Part shown: piece by piece, positions 1 through 8,583 of the stretch | How the letters are laid out: each line of letters starts with the position of its first letter | How positions within the stretch are numbered: the stretch's first letter is position 1 | Assembly (NCBI RefSeq): GCF_008271465.1 | Contig: NZ_VMDU01000006.1 | Coordinates: 62,001-126,000 of the forward strand | Length of the DNA: 64,000 nt | Direction: 5' to 3' | DNA from: Tabrizicola flagellatus | Lineage (GTDB): Bacteria > Pseudomonadota > Alphaproteobacteria > Rhodobacterales > Rhodobacteraceae | The notes under the pieces: model-generated | Told to the model about the DNA's origin: nothing | The model's database searches: none | What the model saw: the letters and a program-made list of their open reading frames with translations, nothing else | Program-made: the position numbers and the translations under genes

Positions 1-363
1 TCCCTGACCGGGACCCCGGGCGATCCTGCCAATGGAATCAAGGTGATGACGACGAATGCCCTGGGCAACTGCGTCGCGTGCCACACCATTGCCGCCCTGC
101 CGGACGTGCAGTTTCCCGGCAACATCGCCCCGCCGCTGGACGGCGTGGCCAGCCGCTGGTCCGAAGCGGAACTCCGCGGCATCGTTGCCAACGCCAAGAT
201 GACCTTCGAGGGCACCTTCATGCCGGCCTTCTACAAGACCGAAGGGTTCATCCGCCCCGGGGCCGGCTATACCGGCAAGGCGCCCGAGGGTGACCTGCCC
301 CCGATCCTGACCGGCCAGCAGATCGAGGATGTGGTGGCCTACCTGCTCACCCTCAAGGAATGA
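1..363 (+). CDS. soxX: SoxX, monohaem cytochrome c subunit of SoxXA (5' truncated)
   Basis: The gene runs in from before the window; frame 1 is open from base 1 and ends at TGA 361-363, leaving 120 residues of the C-terminal part. SoxX pairs with SoxA in the periplasm to form the haem enzyme that couples thiosulfate to the SoxY carrier cysteine. One c-type haem site (CVACH, at residues 24-28 of the visible part) and the preceding LTGTPGDP stretch fit SoxX. The signal peptide is not visible. It is followed at once by soxY, soxZ and soxA, the usual order. The identification is secure from context; the true start cannot be given. Confidence 0.93.
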   Translation, partial: SLTGTPGDPANGIKVMTTNALGNCVACHTIAALPDVQFPGNIAPPLDGVASRWSEAELRGIVANAKMTFEGTFMPAFYKTEGFIRPGAGYTGKAPEGDLPPILTGQQIEDVVAYLLTLKE

Positions 364-404
364 TGGGCCCGACCGACCGGCCCCAGACAGACAGGAGATT
401 TCCC

Positions 405-824
405 GTGACCCTCAGCAGACGCAAAGCCCTGACGCTCGGCCTCGGCGGCATCGCCTTCGCCGCCATGCCCGGCCTGTCCGCCGCCGCAACCATCGAGGAG
501 CTGACCACCGCCTTCACCGGCGGGGCGGCCCCCGGCAGCGGCGGCATCACCCTGACCACCCCGGAGATCGCAGAGAACGGCAACACGGTTCCGGTCTCGG
601 TCGATGCGCCCGGCGCAGTGGCGATCATGCTTCTGGCCAACGGCAACCCGGAACCGGCGGTGGCCACCTTCACCTTCGGTCCGGCCGCCGGCCGCCAGTT
701 CGCCGCCACCCGCATCCGTCTGGCCAAGACCCAGGACGTGATCGCCCTGGCCAAGATGGCCGACGGTTCGATCGTCCAGGCCCAGGCCACCGTCAAGGTC
801 ACCATCGGCGGCTGCGGCGGCTGA
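405..824 (+). CDS. soxY: SoxY, sulfur-compound carrier protein
   Basis: SoxY is the periplasmic carrier that holds pathway intermediates covalently on a C-terminal cysteine. The 139-residue product starts with a twin-arginine type signal (SRRKAL then a hydrophobic run ending near AAA) and finishes with the diagnostic GGCGG swinging-arm motif, whose Cys is the attachment site. I chose the GTG at 405, which has an AGGAG Shine-Dalgarno about 8 bases upstream and gives the normal family length. Upstream in-frame ATGs at 360-363 overlap the soxX stop and would add about 15 unlikely residues. It is co-transcribed with soxX and soxZ. Confidence 0.95.
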   Translation: MTLSRRKALTLGLGGIAFAAMPGLSAAATIEELTTAFTGGAAPGSGGITLTTPEIAENGNTVPVSVDAPGAVAIMLLANGNPEPAVATFTFGPAAGRQFAATRIRLAKTQDVIALAKMADGSIVQAQATVKVTIGGCGG

Positions 825-846
825 GACAGAGAACAGGAGAGACACC

Positions 847-1176
847 ATGGTCGAAGAAGTCAAACCCCGGGTGAAAGTTCCCAAGTCCGCCGCCGCGGGA
901 GAGGTGGTCACCATCAAGGCGCTGATCTCGCACAGCATGGAATCCGGTCAGCGCAAGGACAAGGACGGCAACCTGATCCCCCGCAAGATCATCAACCGCT
1001 TCACCTGCGACCTGAACGGGGTCAACGTGATCGACGTCGCCATCGACCCGGCCGTGTCGACCAACCCCTATTTCGAGTTCGATGCCAGGGTGGACGCAGC
1101 CGGCGAGTTCAAATTCACCTGGTACGACGACGACGGCTCGGTCTACGAGGACGTCAAGCCGATCGCGATCGGCTAG
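847..1176 (+). CDS. soxZ: SoxZ, partner of the SoxY carrier
   Basis: This 109-residue protein is the second half of the SoxYZ carrier heterodimer. It has the family length, an immunoglobulin-like beta pattern and the typical opening (PRVKVPKSA, GEVVTIKALISH). There is no signal peptide, as expected because SoxZ is exported piggy-back with Tat-targeted SoxY. It lies 22 bases after soxY, with an AGGAGA ribosome site before ATG 847, and 26 bases before soxA. Confidence 0.95.
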   Translation: MVEEVKPRVKVPKSAAAGEVVTIKALISHSMESGQRKDKDGNLIPRKIINRFTCDLNGVNVIDVAIDPAVSTNPYFEFDARVDAAGEFKFTWYDDDGSVYEDVKPIAIG

Positions 1177-1202
1177 CGGTCGGCACAGGGGAGGAGAAAG
1201 CC

Positions 1203-2066
1203 ATGCACCGCACCACAACAGCCATTGCCGCACTTGCCTGCGGCCTCGCCCTTTCCGGCGCGGCCCTTGCCGATCCGGTCGAGGACACGCTGGTCATCGA
1301 CAGCGAGAACGGGCCGATCGAGATCGTCACCAAGGCCCCCGCGCCGGAGTTCCTGAAGGACAAGATGGATACCATCTATTCCGGCTGGCTCTACCGCGAG
1401 GACGAGACCCGCGATCTGGAGCGCGACGATTTCGACAATCCCGGCATGGTCTATGTGGATCGGGGCCTGGATCTGTGGAACTCGCCCATCGGCAAGAACG
1501 GCGAAAGCTGCGCCGGCTGCCACCAGGGCCCGGAAAGCATGGCCGGCCTGCGCGCGGTGACGCCGCGCGTGGACGAAAAGACCGGCGCGCTGATGACGGT
1601 CGAGAACTACATCGACGAATGCGTGACCGAGCGCATGGGGCTGGAGTCCTGGAACTGGACCGGCAACGAGATGAAGGACATGCTGGCGCTGATCTCGATG
1701 CAGTCGCGCGGGATGATCGTCAACGTCGCCATCGACGGTCCCGCCGCCCCGTTCTGGGAAAAGGGCAAGGAACTTTACTACACCCGCTTCGGCCAGCTGG
1801 AGATGTCCTGCGCCTCCTGCCACGAGGACAACCAGGGCATGTTCATCCGCGCCGACCACCTCAGCCAGGGCCAGATCAACGGCTTCCCGACCTACCGGCT
1901 GAAGGATGCGGGGATCCTGTCCGCCCAGCAGCGCTTTGTCGGCTGCGTGCGCGACACCCGGGCCGAGACGTTCAAGCCCAACTCGGACGAGTTCAAGGCG
2001 CTGGAACTCTTCGTCGCCTCGCGCGGGAACGGACTTTCGGTCGAAGGCGTCGCGGTGCGGCACTAG
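1203..2066 (+). CDS. soxA: SoxA, dihaem cytochrome c subunit of SoxXA
   Basis: SoxA is the catalytic subunit of SoxXA, which oxidatively conjugates thiosulfate to SoxY. The 287-residue precursor has a Sec signal (about residues 1-23, ending ALA). It carries two CxxCH haem sites, at 103-107 (CAGCH) and 203-207 (CASCH), so this is the dihaem type. Cys248 in FVGCVRDTRAE is at the position of the persulfide-modified cysteine that ligates the active-site haem. A GGGGAGGA ribosome site precedes ATG 1203. The gap to soxB (about 114 bases) is the longest in the first half of the cluster and holds a GC hairpin. Confidence 0.95.
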   Translation: MHRTTTAIAALACGLALSGAALADPVEDTLVIDSENGPIEIVTKAPAPEFLKDKMDTIYSGWLYREDETRDLERDDFDNPGMVYVDRGLDLWNSPIGKNGESCAGCHQGPESMAGLRAVTPRVDEKTGALMTVENYIDECVTERMGLESWNWTGNEMKDMLALISMQSRGMIVNVAIDGPAAPFWEKGKELYYTRFGQLEMSCASCHEDNQGMFIRADHLSQGQINGFPTYRLKDAGILSAQQRFVGCVRDTRAETFKPNSDEFKALELFVASRGNGLSVEGVAVRH

Positions 2067-2073
2067 ACCATCC

Positions 2074-2101
2074 GGGTGGCCGATCCATCGGTCGGCCGCC
2101 C
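2074..2101 (+). other. GC-rich hairpin between soxA and soxB
   Basis: A 10-bp stem (one G-U pair) with an 8-base loop lies just after the soxA stop. There is no U-run, so it is not a standard intrinsic terminator. It could stabilise the upstream mRNA or set different SoxXYZA and SoxBCD levels; this is inference. Confidence 0.4.
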
Positions 2102-2180
2102 CTCACAACGGAAATGACGGGACGGCCCGCCTGACGCGCCTGCGCGACCGGGAAGGGCTATCCGAAGGAGAGTGAACGGG

Positions 2181-3872
2181 ATGATTACCCGGCGCGAGTT
2201 TCTTCAGGCATCCCTCGCCGCCTCGGCGATCTACGGGATTTCGGGCTTCGGCAACTGGTCGCGTCTGGCCGCGCAGCAGGCCCTGACGCAGGACCAGCTG
2301 TTGCAGTTCGACGATTTCGGCAACCTGACGCTGATCCACATCACCGACCTCCATGCGCAGATGAAGCCGATCTGGTTCCGCGAGCCGGAATGGAACATCG
2401 GCGTGGGCGAGGCGAAGGGCCAGCCGCCGCATGTGGTGGGCAAGGCCTTCCAGGAGATGTTCAAGATCGCGCCCGGCAGCCCCGAGGCCTATGCGCTGAC
2501 CTACGAGGACTTCGCCGCGCTTGGCCGCACCTACGGCCGGATGGGCGGCATGGACCGGGTGGCGACCGTGGTCAAGGCGATCCGCGCCGCGCGGCCCGAC
2601 AGCCTGCTTCTGGACGGCGGCGACACCTGGCACGGCTCGATGACCAGCTACCTGACCAAGGGGCAGGACGTCGTCAACGTGATGAACGCGCTGGGGGTCG
2701 AGGCGATGACCAGCCACTGGGAATGGACCTTCGGCACCGCCCGGGTGCAGGAGATCGTCGAAAGCCTGCCCTTCCCCTTCCTCGGCGCCAACATCTTCGA
2801 TGCCGAATGGGACGAACCCGCCTTCGAACCCTACAAGATCTTCGACAAGGCAGGTCTGCGCGTCGCCGTGATCGGCCAGGCCTTCCCCTACATGCCCATC
2901 GCCAACCCGCGCTGGATGTTCCCCGAATACAGCTTCGGCATCCGCGAGGAACGGATGCAGGAGGTGGTGGACGAGGTTCGCGCCGAGGGTGTGGATCTGG
3001 TCGTCGTCCTGTCGCACAACGGCTTCGACGTGGACAAGAAGATGGCGTCCCGCGTCCAGGGCATCGACGTGATCCTGACCGGCCACACCCATGACGCGAT
3101 CCCCGAGCCGGTGCTGGTCGGCCAGACGATCCTGATCGCCAGCGGAAGCCACGGCAAGTTCGTCTCCCGCGTCGATCTGGACGTGCGGGACGGCAAGATG
3201 ATGGGCTTCCGCCACAAGCTGATCCCGATCTTCTCGGATGTCATCACTCCCGACCCGGAGATGGCCGCGCTGATCGAGAGCGAGCGCGCGCCCTTCAAGG
3301 CAGACCTGGAAGAGGTCGTCGGCCAGACCGAAAGCCTGCTCTACCGGCGCGGCAATTTCCAGGGCACCTGGGACGACCTGATCTGCAACGCCATCCGGGC
3401 CGAGCGCGACGTGCAGATCGCGCTGTCGCCAGGCGTGCGCTGGGGCGCCTCGCTGCTGCCGGGCGATCCGATCACCCGCGAGGACATCCACAACGTCACC
3501 AGCATGACCTACGGCCAGGTCTACCGGACCGAGATGACGGGCGAGACGCTCAAGACCGTGCTCGAGGACGTGGCCGACAACATCTTCAACCCCGATCCCT
3601 ATTACCAGCAGGGCGGCGACATGGTGCGCGTGGGCGGCATGGGCTTTGCCTGCGACGTGTCGAAACCCATCGGCGAACGGATCAGCGACATGGTGCTTCT
3701 CGACACGGGCGAGACGATCGACCCCGCCAGGTCCTACACCGTGGGCGGCTGGGCCAGCGTGAACGAAGGCACCGAAGGGCCGCAGATCTGGGACGTGGTG
3801 GAAGCGCATATCCGCAAGCTGGGCACCGTCCGGCTCGAGCCCAACCCCTCGGTCTCCGTGACCGGAATCTGA
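2181..3872 (+). CDS. soxB: SoxB, thiosulfohydrolase
   Basis: SoxB is the dimanganese hydrolase that releases sulfate from SoxY-bound thiosulfate in the periplasm. The 563-residue protein begins MITRREFLQ, a Tat signal. It carries the 5'-nucleotidase/metallophosphatase motifs in order: HITDLHAQ, DGGDTWHGS, SHNGFDVD and GHTHD. I chose ATG 2181 over the in-frame GTG 2172 because the GAAGGAG site at 2164-2170 is 10 bases from the ATG but only 1 from the GTG, and because family members usually start M-I-x-RREF. It is followed 17 bases later by soxC. Confidence 0.96.
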   Translation: MITRREFLQASLAASAIYGISGFGNWSRLAAQQALTQDQLLQFDDFGNLTLIHITDLHAQMKPIWFREPEWNIGVGEAKGQPPHVVGKAFQEMFKIAPGSPEAYALTYEDFAALGRTYGRMGGMDRVATVVKAIRAARPDSLLLDGGDTWHGSMTSYLTKGQDVVNVMNALGVEAMTSHWEWTFGTARVQEIVESLPFPFLGANIFDAEWDEPAFEPYKIFDKAGLRVAVIGQAFPYMPIANPRWMFPEYSFGIREERMQEVVDEVRAEGVDLVVVLSHNGFDVDKKMASRVQGIDVILTGHTHDAIPEPVLVGQTILIASGSHGKFVSRVDLDVRDGKMMGFRHKLIPIFSDVITPDPEMAALIESERAPFKADLEEVVGQTESLLYRRGNFQGTWDDLICNAIRAERDVQIALSPGVRWGASLLPGDPITREDIHNVTSMTYGQVYRTEMTGETLKTVLEDVADNIFNPDPYYQQGGDMVRVGGMGFACDVSKPIGERISDMVLLDTGETIDPARSYTVGGWASVNEGTEGPQIWDVVEAHIRKLGTVRLEPNPSVSVTGI

Positions 3873-3889
3873 ACAGGAGAGTTCGCCAG

Positions 3890-5152
3890 ATGACCGACGA
3901 ACCTGCAACCAGCCGCCGCGCCTTCCTGGCCGGCACCGCCGCCGCCGGAGCAGGGCTTGTGGCCACAGCCGCCAGCGCCCAGACCGCGCCCGACCCGCTG
4001 ATCACCGAGGTCCAGCCCTGGGCCTCGGCCTTCGGCGATCCGGTGGACGCCACGCCCTATGGCATGCCGATCCATTTCGAAAGCCATGTGGTGCGGCGCA
4101 ATGTGGAATGGCTGACCGAAAGCCCGGTCAGTTCGATCAACTTCACGCCGATCCATGCGCTGGAAGGCACGATCACGCCGCAGGGCTGCGCCTTCGAGCG
4201 GCACCATTCCGGCGCGATCGAACTGTCCAAGCAGGACTACCGGCTCATGATCAACGGGCTGGTCGATCGTGAACTGGTGTTCACCTACGACGACCTGATG
4301 CGCTTTCCGCGCCATATCGCCATCGCCTTCTGCGAATGCGCGGCCAACGGCGGCATGGAATGGGGCGGCGCGCAGCTGGAGGGCTGCCAGTTCACGCAAG
4401 GCATGATCCACAACATGGAATACACCGGGGTCATGCTGCGCGACCTGCTGGCCGAGGCGGGGGTGAAGCCCGAAGGCAAGTGGGTCTATGTCGAAGGCGC
4501 CGATGCCTCGTCCAACGGCCGCTCGATCCCGATGGAAAAGGCGCTGGACGACGTGATGGTCGCCTTCTTCGCCAACGGCGAGGCGCTGCGCAAGGAACAC
4601 GGCTATCCCGTCCGGCTGGTGGTGCCGGGCTGGGAAGGCAACATGTGGGTCAAGTGGCTGCGCCGGATCGGAGTCTATGACCAGGCGGTGGAAAGCCGCG
4701 AGGAGACCTCGAAATACACCGACCTGATGCCGGACGGCCGGGCGCGGAAATGGACCTGGGTGATGGATGCGAAATCGGTCATCACCTCGCCCTCGCCGCA
4801 GGCGCCGATCCGGCATGGCAAGGGGCCGCTGGTCATCACCGGGCTGGCCTGGTCGGGGCATGGCCGGATCACCCGCGTCGATGTCTCGGTGGACGGCGGC
4901 AACACCTGGGTGCCGGCCCGCATCACCGGCGAGGCGCGGCCCAAGGCGCTGACCCGGTTCCACTACGACATGACCTGGGACGGGCAGGAGATGTTCATCA
5001 TGTCCCGCGCCATCGACGAGACGGGCTATGTCCAGCCCACCAAGCAGGCCCTGCGCGACATTCGCGGGCTGAACAACGTCTACCACAACAACGGCATCCA
5101 GGTCTGGTGGGTGCGCGCCGACGGAGAGGTCGAGAATGTCGAAATCGCCTGA
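3890..5152 (+). CDS. soxC: SoxC, molybdenum subunit of sulfur (sulfane) dehydrogenase
   Basis: SoxC is a sulfite-oxidase-family molybdoprotein that, with cytochrome SoxD, oxidises SoxY-bound sulfane sulfur. The 420-residue precursor has a Tat signal (TSRRAFLAGTAAAG). The central moco domain carries the AFCECAANG segment with the expected molybdenum-ligand Cys region, and a C-terminal Mo-co dimerisation domain follows (from about residue 290). The presence of soxCD indicates complete oxidation of thiosulfate to sulfate without sulfur globules, as known for Paracoccus-type systems. The end overlaps soxD by 17 bases, so the two are translationally coupled. Confidence 0.96.
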   Translation: MTDEPATSRRAFLAGTAAAGAGLVATAASAQTAPDPLITEVQPWASAFGDPVDATPYGMPIHFESHVVRRNVEWLTESPVSSINFTPIHALEGTITPQGCAFERHHSGAIELSKQDYRLMINGLVDRELVFTYDDLMRFPRHIAIAFCECAANGGMEWGGAQLEGCQFTQGMIHNMEYTGVMLRDLLAEAGVKPEGKWVYVEGADASSNGRSIPMEKALDDVMVAFFANGEALRKEHGYPVRLVVPGWEGNMWVKWLRRIGVYDQAVESREETSKYTDLMPDGRARKWTWVMDAKSVITSPSPQAPIRHGKGPLVITGLAWSGHGRITRVDVSVDGGNTWVPARITGEARPKALTRFHYDMTWDGQEMFIMSRAIDETGYVQPTKQALRDIRGLNNVYHNNGIQVWWVRADGEVENVEIA

Positions 5153-6500
5153 ATTCCCGACGATCCTTCTGGTCACCGGCTGGGCCACCGCCGCGACCAT
5201 CGCCACCGTCCTCTTTGCCACGACCGGCCCCAGGGAGCAGGTCGCCCCGGCTCCCGCGCCGGCTGTCACTGCCACTGCCGCGCCTGAACCGGCAGCAGAG
5301 GCGCCGGTCGAAGCCGTGGCAGCGGCACCCGCCGAACCGGCGCCTTACGGGGCGGCCTCGGCGGAAACCATGCCGGCGCCGGCCTCGGCTGAAACGCAGG
5401 CGGCGGCTCCGGCCATGGGCAAGCCGCTGGGCCTCGGCCGTCCCGCCCTGCCCGAAGAGGTCGAGGCCTGGGACGTGGCCGTCCTGCCCGACGGTCAGGG
5501 CCTTCCGGTCGGGTCGGGCGATGTCGAGACGGGCGAGCAGGTCTTCGGCGACAACTGCGCCTCCTGCCACGGCGATTTCGCCGAGGGTCTGGACAGCTGG
5601 CCCGTGCTGGCCGGCGGCGCGGGCAGCCTGAAGGATCCCCGCCCGGTCAAGACCATCGGCAGCTACTGGCCCCACCTGTCCACCGTCTTCGACTACGTCC
5701 ACCGCTCGATGCCCTTTGGCGCGGCGCAGACGCTGTCGGTGGACGACACCTACGCGATCACCGCCTTCCTGCTGTATTCCAACGGGCTGGTGGAGGAGGA
5801 CTTCGTCCTGTCGAACGAGAACTTCACCGAGATCGTGATGCCCAATGCCGAGGGCTTCTATGTCGATGACCGGCCGCAGACGGAATATCCGCTGTTCTCG
5901 GCCGAGCCCTGCATGGAGAACTGCCGCACCGAGCCGCCCAAGGTGACCAAGCGCGCGGTCGAGCTGAACGTGACCCCGACCGATCCCGACGGCAAGCCCG
6001 CCGGAACGCTGCCGGTGATCACCCAGGCCTCGACCGGGGCAACGGCAGAGCCCGCCCCCGAACCGGCCGAGGCCCCAGCGACCGAGTTCGCCCAGGCCGA
6101 GCCCGCGGCGGAACCGGCCACCGAGGCCGCCGCTGCCGAACCGGAGGCTCAACCGGCGGTCGCGGCGGGCGGCGCCGATCCGGCGCTGGTTGCCGCGGGT
6201 GAGGCGGTGTTCAAGAAATGCTCCGCCTGCCACAAGGTCGGCGAGGGCGCGAAGAACGGAACCGGGCCGGTGCTGAACGGCATCGTCGGCGCGCCGATGG
6301 GTCAGGTCGAGGGGTTCAAATATTCCAACACTCTGGCCGAGATGGGCGCCGCGGGCGGCATCTGGGACGATGCCTCGCTGCATGCCTTCCTCGAGAACCC
6401 CAAAGGTTTTGTGAAGGGGACGAAGATGTCCTTCGCCGGCCTGAAGAAGCCCGAGGAGCGCGACGCCGTCATCGCCTATCTGTCCACCTTCGCGAAATAA
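5136..6500 (+). CDS. soxD: SoxD, dihaem cytochrome c subunit of sulfur dehydrogenase
   Basis: SoxD is the electron-accepting partner of SoxC. The 454-residue protein has an N-terminal hydrophobic segment (about residues 9-30), then an Ala/Pro/Glu-rich tether and a first cytochrome c domain with CASCH at 141-145. A second low-complexity Ala/Glu/Pro linker (about 285-350) leads to a class I cytochrome c domain with CSACH at 362-366. SoxD proteins I know of are nearer 380-400 residues, so the two linkers make this one long. It overlaps soxC and sits 1 base before soxE. Confidence 0.93.
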   Translation: MSKSPEFPTILLVTGWATAATIATVLFATTGPREQVAPAPAPAVTATAAPEPAAEAPVEAVAAAPAEPAPYGAASAETMPAPASAETQAAAPAMGKPLGLGRPALPEEVEAWDVAVLPDGQGLPVGSGDVETGEQVFGDNCASCHGDFAEGLDSWPVLAGGAGSLKDPRPVKTIGSYWPHLSTVFDYVHRSMPFGAAQTLSVDDTYAITAFLLYSNGLVEEDFVLSNENFTEIVMPNAEGFYVDDRPQTEYPLFSAEPCMENCRTEPPKVTKRAVELNVTPTDPDGKPAGTLPVITQASTGATAEPAPEPAEAPATEFAQAEPAAEPATEAAAAEPEAQPAVAAGGADPALVAAGEAVFKKCSACHKVGEGAKNGTGPVLNGIVGAPMGQVEGFKYSNTLAEMGAAGGIWDDASLHAFLENPKGFVKGTKMSFAGLKKPEERDAVIAYLSTFAK

Positions 6501-6501
6501 C

Positions 6502-7206
6502 ATGCGCAGGAGCCTTGTCGCGCTTGCCCTCTGCCTTGCCCTCGGGCCCGTGCCGGGGGCAGCCGAGGCGATCGGCGACGCCGAACGCGGGGCCACGCTC
6601 TTTGCCCGGCAATGCAGCGCCTGCCACCAGATCGGGCCGGAAGCGCAGAACCGGGTCGGTCCCCGGCTGACCGGGATCTTCGGCCGGCAGGCGGGCAGTC
6701 TGGCCGACTTCAACTACTCGAAATCCATCGTCCGTATGGGGGCCGACGGCCTGGTCTGGACGCTCGAGACGCTGGATGCCTACATCGCCAATCCCAAGGC
6801 GCTTGTCTCGGGCACACGGATGAACTATCGCGGCATGGCCGAGGCGACGGATCGCGCCGACCTGATGGCCTATCTGCGCGCCTATTCCGACCGGCCGCAG
6901 GACATTCCTGAATCCGAACCTACCGCCCGCAAGACCGACCCGGCGCTCTCACCCGAGATCCTCGCGATCCAGGGCGACCCGGCCTATGGCGAATACCTCG
7001 CCTCGGAATGCCAGACCTGCCACCAGGCCGACGGGTCCGACCAGGGCATCCCCTCGATCACCGGCTGGCCGGCCGAGGATTTCGTGGTCGCCATGCACGC
7101 CTACAAGCAGAAGCTGCGCCCGCATCCGGTGATGCAGATGATGGCCGGCCGCCTGAACGACGAAGAGATCGCGGCGCTGGCCGCCTATTTCGCCACGCTG
7201 CAATGA
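6502..7206 (+). CDS. soxE: SoxE, dihaem c-type cytochrome
   Basis: This periplasmic 234-residue dihaem cytochrome has a signal peptide (about residues 1-22) and two CxxCH sites (CSACH 38-42, CQTCH 170-174). The N-terminal half is a class I cytochrome c like the SoxD C-terminus; the C-terminal half resembles flavocytochrome c haem subunits. In Paracoccus the gene in this position is soxE, thought to be the cytochrome partner of the flavoprotein SoxF. ATG 6502 follows the soxD stop by one base, so expression is coupled. Confidence 0.87.
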   Translation: MRRSLVALALCLALGPVPGAAEAIGDAERGATLFARQCSACHQIGPEAQNRVGPRLTGIFGRQAGSLADFNYSKSIVRMGADGLVWTLETLDAYIANPKALVSGTRMNYRGMAEATDRADLMAYLRAYSDRPQDIPESEPTARKTDPALSPEILAIQGDPAYGEYLASECQTCHQADGSDQGIPSITGWPAEDFVVAMHAYKQKLRPHPVMQMMAGRLNDEEIAALAAYFATLQ

Positions 7207-7258
7207 CAGGCGCGGGTCAACCGCGCGGGAAGACGCAACCCAAGGGGAGGAGAACCCG

Positions 7259-8521
7259 ATGCACCTGAACAGACGCCATTTCCTCGGCACCGGCATTGCC
7301 GCCAGTGCCCTTCTGACCGCACCCACCGTCTGGGGCCAGGCCAAGCCGAAGGTCGTGGTCATCGGCGGCGGGGCGGGCGGGGCCACGGCCGCGCGCTATC
7401 TCGCCAAGGACTCGGGCGGCGCGATCGAGGTCACTCTGGTCGAGGCGAACCCGGTCTATACGACCTGCTTCTTCTCGAACCTCTATCTCGGCGGTTTCCG
7501 CGACTTCGAAAGCCTGCAGCACAACTACGACAAGCTGGCCGGCGGCGGGGTCACCGTGATCAACGACATGGCGACCGGCGTCGACCGCGCGGCAAAGACC
7601 GTCACGCTGGCCGGCGGGCAGGTCCTGCCCTATGACCGGCTGGTCCTGTCGCCCGGCATCGACTTCAAGGACGGCTCGGTCCCCGGCTGGTCGCTGGACG
7701 CCGCCGAGAAGATGCCGCATGCCTACAAGGCCGGGCCGCAGACCCAGCTGCTGAAGAAGATGGTCGAGGAAATGCCCGAAGGCGGCGTCTTCGCCATGAT
7801 CGCGCCCCCGAACCCCTACCGCTGCCCGCCGGGGCCCTATGAGCGCATCAGCATGATCGCCCATGTGCTGAAACAGAAGAACCCGACCGCCAAGATCATC
7901 GTCGCCGACCCGAAAGAGAAATTCTCCAAGCAGGCGCTGTTCGAGGAAGGCTGGAACAAGCATTACGCCGGCATGGTCGAATGGATCGGCCCCGACTTCG
8001 GCGGCGGCAAGGTCGAGGTGCGCCCCGACGCGATGGAGGTCGTGATCGACGGCGAGGTGACCAAGGTCGATTGCTGCAACGTGATCCCCGGCCAGATGGC
8101 CGGCAAGATCGCGGCGCTGGCCGGGGTCACCGACGACTCGGGCTGGGCGCCGGTCGATCCGGCGACGATGAAGGCCAAGGCAGACGAGAACGTCTGGGTG
8201 CTGGGCGACAGCTCGGCGCAGGGCGACATGCCCAAGTCGGGCTTCTCGGCCAACAGCCAGGCCAAGGTCGCCGCCATGACGATCCGGGGCGAACTGACGG
8301 GGTCCAAGACCTTCCCGGCCAAATATTCCAACACCTGCTGGTCGCTGATCGCGCCGGACGACGGGGTGAAGGTCGGCGCCTCCTATGAACCGACGCCGGA
8401 AAAGATCGCCAGCGTGGAAAGCTTCATCTCCGAGACCGGAGAGGACGCGGCACTGCGCAAGGCGACCTACGAGGAATCCCTGGGCTGGTATGCCGGGATC
8501 ACGGCCGACATGTTCGGCTGA
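7259..8521 (+). CDS. soxF: SoxF, FAD subunit of a flavocytochrome c sulfide dehydrogenase
   Basis: This flavoprotein oxidises sulfide and passes electrons to cytochrome c. The 420-residue precursor has a Tat-like signal (NRRHFLGTG) and an FAD dinucleotide fold near residues 30-50 (VVVIGGGAGGATAARYL). Two cysteine regions fit the redox-active pair of FCSD enzymes: YTTCFFSN in the N-terminal third and SNTCWSL in the C-terminal third. An AAGGGGAGGAG ribosome site precedes ATG 7259. It follows soxE by 52 bases. A strong GC hairpin lies after its stop. Confidence 0.92.
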   Translation: MHLNRRHFLGTGIAASALLTAPTVWGQAKPKVVVIGGGAGGATAARYLAKDSGGAIEVTLVEANPVYTTCFFSNLYLGGFRDFESLQHNYDKLAGGGVTVINDMATGVDRAAKTVTLAGGQVLPYDRLVLSPGIDFKDGSVPGWSLDAAEKMPHAYKAGPQTQLLKKMVEEMPEGGVFAMIAPPNPYRCPPGPYERISMIAHVLKQKNPTAKIIVADPKEKFSKQALFEEGWNKHYAGMVEWIGPDFGGGKVEVRPDAMEVVIDGEVTKVDCCNVIPGQMAGKIAALAGVTDDSGWAPVDPATMKAKADENVWVLGDSSAQGDMPKSGFSANSQAKVAAMTIRGELTGSKTFPAKYSNTCWSLIAPDDGVKVGASYEPTPEKIASVESFISETGEDAALRKATYEESLGWYAGITADMFG

Positions 8522-8538
8522 AGTCTTCCTCCCAGACT

Positions 8539-8569
8539 GGCGGGCGCCCGACGGGGCGCCCGCCCTTTC
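8539..8569 (+). terminator. Hairpin after soxF, possible attenuating terminator
   Basis: A perfect 11-bp GC stem with a GACG loop (8539-8564) is followed by CTTTC. The U-tail is short, so partial termination or mRNA stabilisation between soxF and the soxH-like gene is more likely than a full stop. Confidence 0.55.
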
Positions 8570-8583
8570 ACAAGGACCTGCCC

